Assembly: GCA_900550315.1 (NCBI GenBank) | Contig: URRK01000074.1 | Location: 1-7,649, forward strand | DNA from: an uncultured Oscillospiraceae bacterium | GTDB taxonomy: Bacteria; Bacillota; Clostridia; Oscillospirales; Acutalibacteraceae | Reading direction: 5' to 3' | DNA: 7,649 bases | Part shown: one piece after another, positions 5,892 to 7,649 of the stretch | How the letters are laid out: each line of letters starts with the position of its first letter | Numbering within the stretch: the first letter of the stretch is position 1 | Made by a program: the position numbers and the translations under genes | The notes under the pieces: model-generated | The model's database searches: none | Told to the model about the DNA's origin: nothing | The model's input: the letters and a program-made list of their open reading frames with translations, nothing else

Positions 5892-6116
5892 ATGAATGTT
5901 TTTGACCGCATTTGCCTAATTTTAGTTATTATTGGCGGCATTAACTGGGGCAGCATTGGCCTGTTTAGCTTTGACATTGTTGCCTGGATCTTTGGCGGGC
6001 AAACAGCTGTGTTCAGCCGAATTATTTACACGCTGGTAGCGTTGGCGGCAATTTGGTGCATTTCGCTGTTATTTAGGAACGAGGACGCCCCGGTAACCGA
6101 AACCACACGCAACTAA
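5892..6116 (+). CDS. DUF378 family small membrane protein (YuzA-like)
   Basis: This 74-residue inner-membrane protein has two predicted membrane helices: about 6-28, including the family hallmark GGINWGSIGLFSFD (15-28), and about 40-61 (IIYTLVALAAIWCISLLF). A short polar tail (RNEDAPVTETTRN) follows. The 'GGINWG..GLF.FD.V..IFG' pattern is diagnostic of DUF378, a widespread bacterial family (B. subtilis YuzA is a member) with no established biochemical role. Length and layout are normal for the family. The start is supported by GAGGTG (5881-5886), 5 bases before ATG, which stands out in a region almost free of GA. It is transcribed divergently from rhaB; I see no functional link between them. 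A 6-base hairpin follows the stop at once. Confidence 0.88.
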   Translation: MNVFDRICLILVIIGGINWGSIGLFSFDIVAWIFGGQTAVFSRIIYTLVALAAIWCISLLFRNEDAPVTETTRN

Positions 6117-6118
6117 AC

Positions 6119-6134
6119 ACGGCCGCAGGGCCGT
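6119..6134. terminator. Short hairpin after DUF378, possible weak terminator
   Basis: ACGGCC (6119-6124) and GGCCGT (6129-6134) form a perfect 6-base stem with a GCAG loop, beginning 3 bases after the DUF378 stop. On the plus strand the nearest T-run is about 15 bases further on (6149-6154), so termination would be inefficient or need help. On the minus strand it is followed by GTTTAGTT, so it could also end a short RNA started at the promoter at 6186-6214. Confidence 0.4.
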
Positions 6135-6185
6135 ACATATTCGCCAACTTTTTTAACCGGGCAAGATATTATTGAATTTAAAAAA

Positions 6186-6214
6186 ATTATAGCGGTTTTA
6201 AGGGCTTTTGTCAA
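6186..6214 (-). promoter_or_regulatory. Perfect-consensus sigma-A promoter pointing towards DUF378/rhaB
   Basis: On the minus strand the sequence is TTGACA (complement of 6209-6214), exactly 17 bases, then TATAAT (complement of 6186-6191): 12 of 12 consensus positions at ideal spacing. The expected start is an A at 6179. No minus-strand gene begins nearby. The RNA would run antisense to DUF378 (6116-5892) and, if not stopped, reach rhaB with a leader of about 520 bases. Alternatively it makes a short RNA of about 60-70 bases ending at the hairpin at 6119-6134. The match is seen directly; the product is an inference. Confidence 0.72.
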
Positions 6215-6508
6215 CCCCCGGCGCCAAAACAGCCCGCACAAAACAACTATTTATTTTTGCCCCAAAACACTTGGTCGATGCCAAACCCTTTTAAAACTGT
6301 GGGGCGGCTCATTGGCGCAAAGCTGCCCGCCAAAAGCCGTTTACAGCGCTAAAAACTACCATTTATAAAAATTGCCGCTTTTTTAAAGTTGCTAAGTTTT
6401 TAAAAGCCGCTAAGTTGGCAAAACGCCCTATTACAAAAGGGGCCTAATTTAACGGCCTAATTGATAAATAAACATTAATAAAAAGCCAAAATTACAAAAG
6501 CGCGAACC

Positions 6509-6547
6509 ACGCTAAAAAGCCACCCGTTTTTTTTAAACAGGTGGCTT
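6509..6547 (-). terminator. Rho-independent terminator of the amino-acid ABC transporter operon
   Basis: AAGCCACC (6517-6524) pairs perfectly with GGTGGCTT (6540-6547) around a 15-base loop rich in T/A. On the minus strand the stem runs into TTTTAGC, so it ends the transporter transcript. It begins 8 bases after the ATPase stop codon, a tight and typical placement. Confidence 0.85.
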
Positions 6548-6555
6548 AAAAAGCT

Positions 6556-7305
6556 TTACAGCACGCAGCTTAAAAAGTCTTTGGTGCGCTGCTGCTTGGG
6601 GCTTGCAAAAATTTCCTGCGGGGTGCCCTCCTCGCAAATAACGCCGTCGGCCATGAATAAAATGCGGTCGGCAACATCCCGCGCAAAGCCCATCTCGTGT
6701 GTTACTACCACCATGGTCATGCCCTCGGCGGCCAGCTGCTTCATTACCTGCAGCACCTCGCCTACCATTTCCGGGTCTAAGGCAGAGGTTGGTTCGTCAA
6801 ACAGCATAATATCGGGGTTCATGCACAGCGCGCGGGCAATGGCAACCCGCTGCTTTTGCCCGCCCGAAAGCTGCGAGGGGTACGCCTCGGCTTTGTCTGA
6901 AAGGCCAACCTTTTCCAGCATTTGCAGGGCGTGCACCCGGGCTTTGTCCTTGGTTTCTTTTTTAAGATCTACCGGGGCCAGCATTAAATTTTCCAACACA
7001 TTTAGGTTGTTAAACAAATTAAAGTGCTGAAACACCATGCCAACATTTTCCCGCATTTTGTTAATGTTGGTTTTTTTGCTCGAAACATCGTACCCGTCTA
7101 CCGTAACGGTGCCGGAGGTAATATCCTCCAGCCGGTTTAAGCAACGCAAAAAGGTGGATTTACCGCTGCCCGAGGGGCCAATAACAACCACAACCTCGCC
7201 CTCGTAAATGTTGGTGGAAATGCCCTGTAAAACCTTAAGGCTGTGAAAAGACTTGCAAAGGTCCTCTACATGAATTTTAATGTTATTTTTATTTACGGCC
7301 AACAT
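6556..7305 (-). CDS. Polar amino-acid ABC transporter ATP-binding protein (GlnQ/ArtM type)
   Basis: This 249-residue, full-length ATPase subunit powers a polar amino-acid importer; two copies sit on the cytoplasmic face against the permease. All nucleotide-binding elements are present: Walker A GPSGSGKST (43-51), Q-loop VFQHFNLF (91-98), signature LSGGQKQRVAIARAL (146-160), Walker B IMLFDEPTSALD (166-177) and the switch histidine in VVVTHEMGFARD (199-210). 'FQ.FNLF', 'EPTSALDPE(M/L)VGEVL' and 'THEMGFAR' identify the amino-acid (PAAT) subfamily rather than sugar or metal transporters; the substrate (glutamine, arginine, cystine or other) cannot be read from the ATPase. AAAGGAG (complement of 7311-7317), 5-6 bases before ATG, supports the start. 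That site and the first 17 bases lie inside the 3' end of the permease gene, indicating translational coupling in one operon. The operon terminator follows directly. Confidence 0.95.
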   Translation of the reverse strand: MLAVNKNNIKIHVEDLCKSFHSLKVLQGISTNIYEGEVVVVIGPSGSGKSTFLRCLNRLEDITSGTVTVDGYDVSSKKTNINKMRENVGMVFQHFNLFNNLNVLENLMLAPVDLKKETKDKARVHALQMLEKVGLSDKAEAYPSQLSGGQKQRVAIARALCMNPDIMLFDEPTSALDPEMVGEVLQVMKQLAAEGMTMVVVTHEMGFARDVADRILFMADGVICEEGTPQEIFASPKQQRTKDFLSCVL

Positions 7306-7649
7306 TCAGTCTCCTTTCCACCAGCTTAGCAATTTTTGAAAGAATGGTAATTACAACCAGGTACATAAAGCCTACCAGCGCCCAGGTCTCAAACGATTTA
7401 AAGGTGTTTGCCACCACATTTTGAGCGCTGTTAACCAGCTCCGGGAAACCGATTACCGAAAGAATAGAGGTATCTTTTAAAGTAATAATAAACTGGTTAA
7501 TAATGCTGGGGATCATGGTGCGAATGGCCTGCGGCAGCACCACCCGGTGCATGGAGCGCCAATAGGGCAGCCCTAAGCTGCGGGCGGCTTCCATTTGGCC
7601 TTTATCTACCGACTGAATACCGGCGCGAATAATTTCGGCCATGTAGGCG
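7289..7649 (-). CDS. Polar amino-acid ABC transporter permease, C-terminal part (cut by window edge)
   Basis: The last 120 codons of an inner-membrane permease of the His/Glu/Gln/Arg/opine family (HisM/GlnP type) are visible; family members are about 215-230 residues, so roughly half is missing to the right. The visible start ...AYMAEIIRAGIQSV is the usual mid-protein segment, so the first visible ATG (7640-7642) is internal, not the true start. The cytoplasmic EAA loop, which docks on the ATPase, is clear: EAARSLGLPYW followed by VVLPQAIR. Two membrane helices follow (around PSIINQFIITLKDTSILSVIG and FETWALVGFMYLVVITIL), then a basic tail ERRLNVGRK. The KDTSILSVIG stretch is characteristic of amino-acid permeases. 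The gene overlaps the ATPase start by 17 bases. A substrate-binding protein gene would be expected upstream, outside the window. Confidence 0.94.
   Translation of the reverse strand, partial: AYMAEIIRAGIQSVDKGQMEAARSLGLPYWRSMHRVVLPQAIRTMIPSIINQFIITLKDTSILSVIGFPELVNSAQNVVANTFKSFETWALVGFMYLVVITILSKIAKLVERRLNVGRK

Larger units (their letters stand above)
6117..6555. other. Gene-free convergent intergenic stretch with an orphan promoter
   Basis: This is 439 bases between the DUF378 stop and the ATPase stop. It holds a small hairpin at 6119-6134, a perfect-consensus minus-strand promoter at 6186-6214 and the ATPase terminator at 6513-6547. It also has short direct repeats (GCTAAGTT at 6391-6398 and 6409-6416; GGCCTAATT at 6441-6449 and 6454-6462). 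No credible open frame is present on either strand. In 6181-6480 I count 5 GA+TC dinucleotides against 26 AG+CT. Confidence 0.75.

Noticed and set aside
6112..6179. A 21-codon minus-strand frame behind the consensus promoter as a small peptide gene
   Set aside because: It has no ribosome binding site, runs antisense through the end of DUF378 and has no peptide-like features; an RNA product is more plausible.
6581..7030. A 149-codon plus-strand open frame opposite the ABC ATPase
   Set aside because: It mirrors the strongly conserved ATPase coding strand and is low-complexity and Ser/Cys-rich; there is no independent evidence for it.

Overview
The window looks like a chromosomal segment of a Gram-positive, probably gut-associated Clostridia-type Firmicute. 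The reasons are the gene families present (an AraC/cupin sugar regulator, a cytoplasmic GH2 glycosidase, rhamnulokinase, a small DUF378 membrane protein and a GlnQ-type amino-acid ABC transporter), AGGAGG-like ribosome binding sites, and sigma-A-type promoters of the TTGACA/TATAAT class. Genus or species cannot be assigned from the sequence alone. No rRNA, tRNA, CRISPR array, insertion sequence or phage gene is visible.

Layout, left to right: (1) The last 13 codons of a plus-strand short-chain dehydrogenase/reductase end at base 42. (2) A 413-base gene-free stretch holds two strong GC-rich hairpins (terminators between convergent genes) and a 16-base tandem repeat. (3) A minus-strand GH2 beta-mannosidase-like enzyme (456-2732) is divergent from (4) a plus-strand AraC-family regulator (start chosen at 2947). 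The shared 214-base promoter region contains a good sigma-A promoter for the regulator, an extended -10 promoter with a poor -35 for the glycosidase, and repeats that may be operators. (5) A 412-base gap holds a long bidirectional terminator. (6) Minus-strand rhamnulokinase rhaB (4187-5659) is convergent with the regulator. (7) A 232-base divergent spacer holds a long imperfect stem. (8) A plus-strand DUF378 membrane protein lies at 5892-6116. (9) A 439-base gap contains a perfect-consensus minus-strand promoter with no gene of its own. (10) A minus-strand amino-acid ABC transporter pair, ATPase and permease, has overlapping genes and runs off the right edge.

Functionally, the left two thirds reads as scavenging of plant or host glycan sugars. 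A cytoplasmic glycosidase trims imported manno-type or related oligosaccharides, probably under the divergent AraC regulator. An oxidoreductase of the kind found in hexuronate/gluconate pathways lies on one side, and L-rhamnulose phosphorylation lies on the other. The right end is an independent polar amino-acid uptake operon.

I do not see a convincing new multi-gene system. The observations most worth checking are a marked shortage of the dinucleotide GA/TC (but not AG/CT) in the noncoding DNA, the orphan consensus promoter aimed antisense into DUF378 and towards rhaB, and a two-part stem of 9 + 6 pairs in the rhaB/DUF378 spacer.
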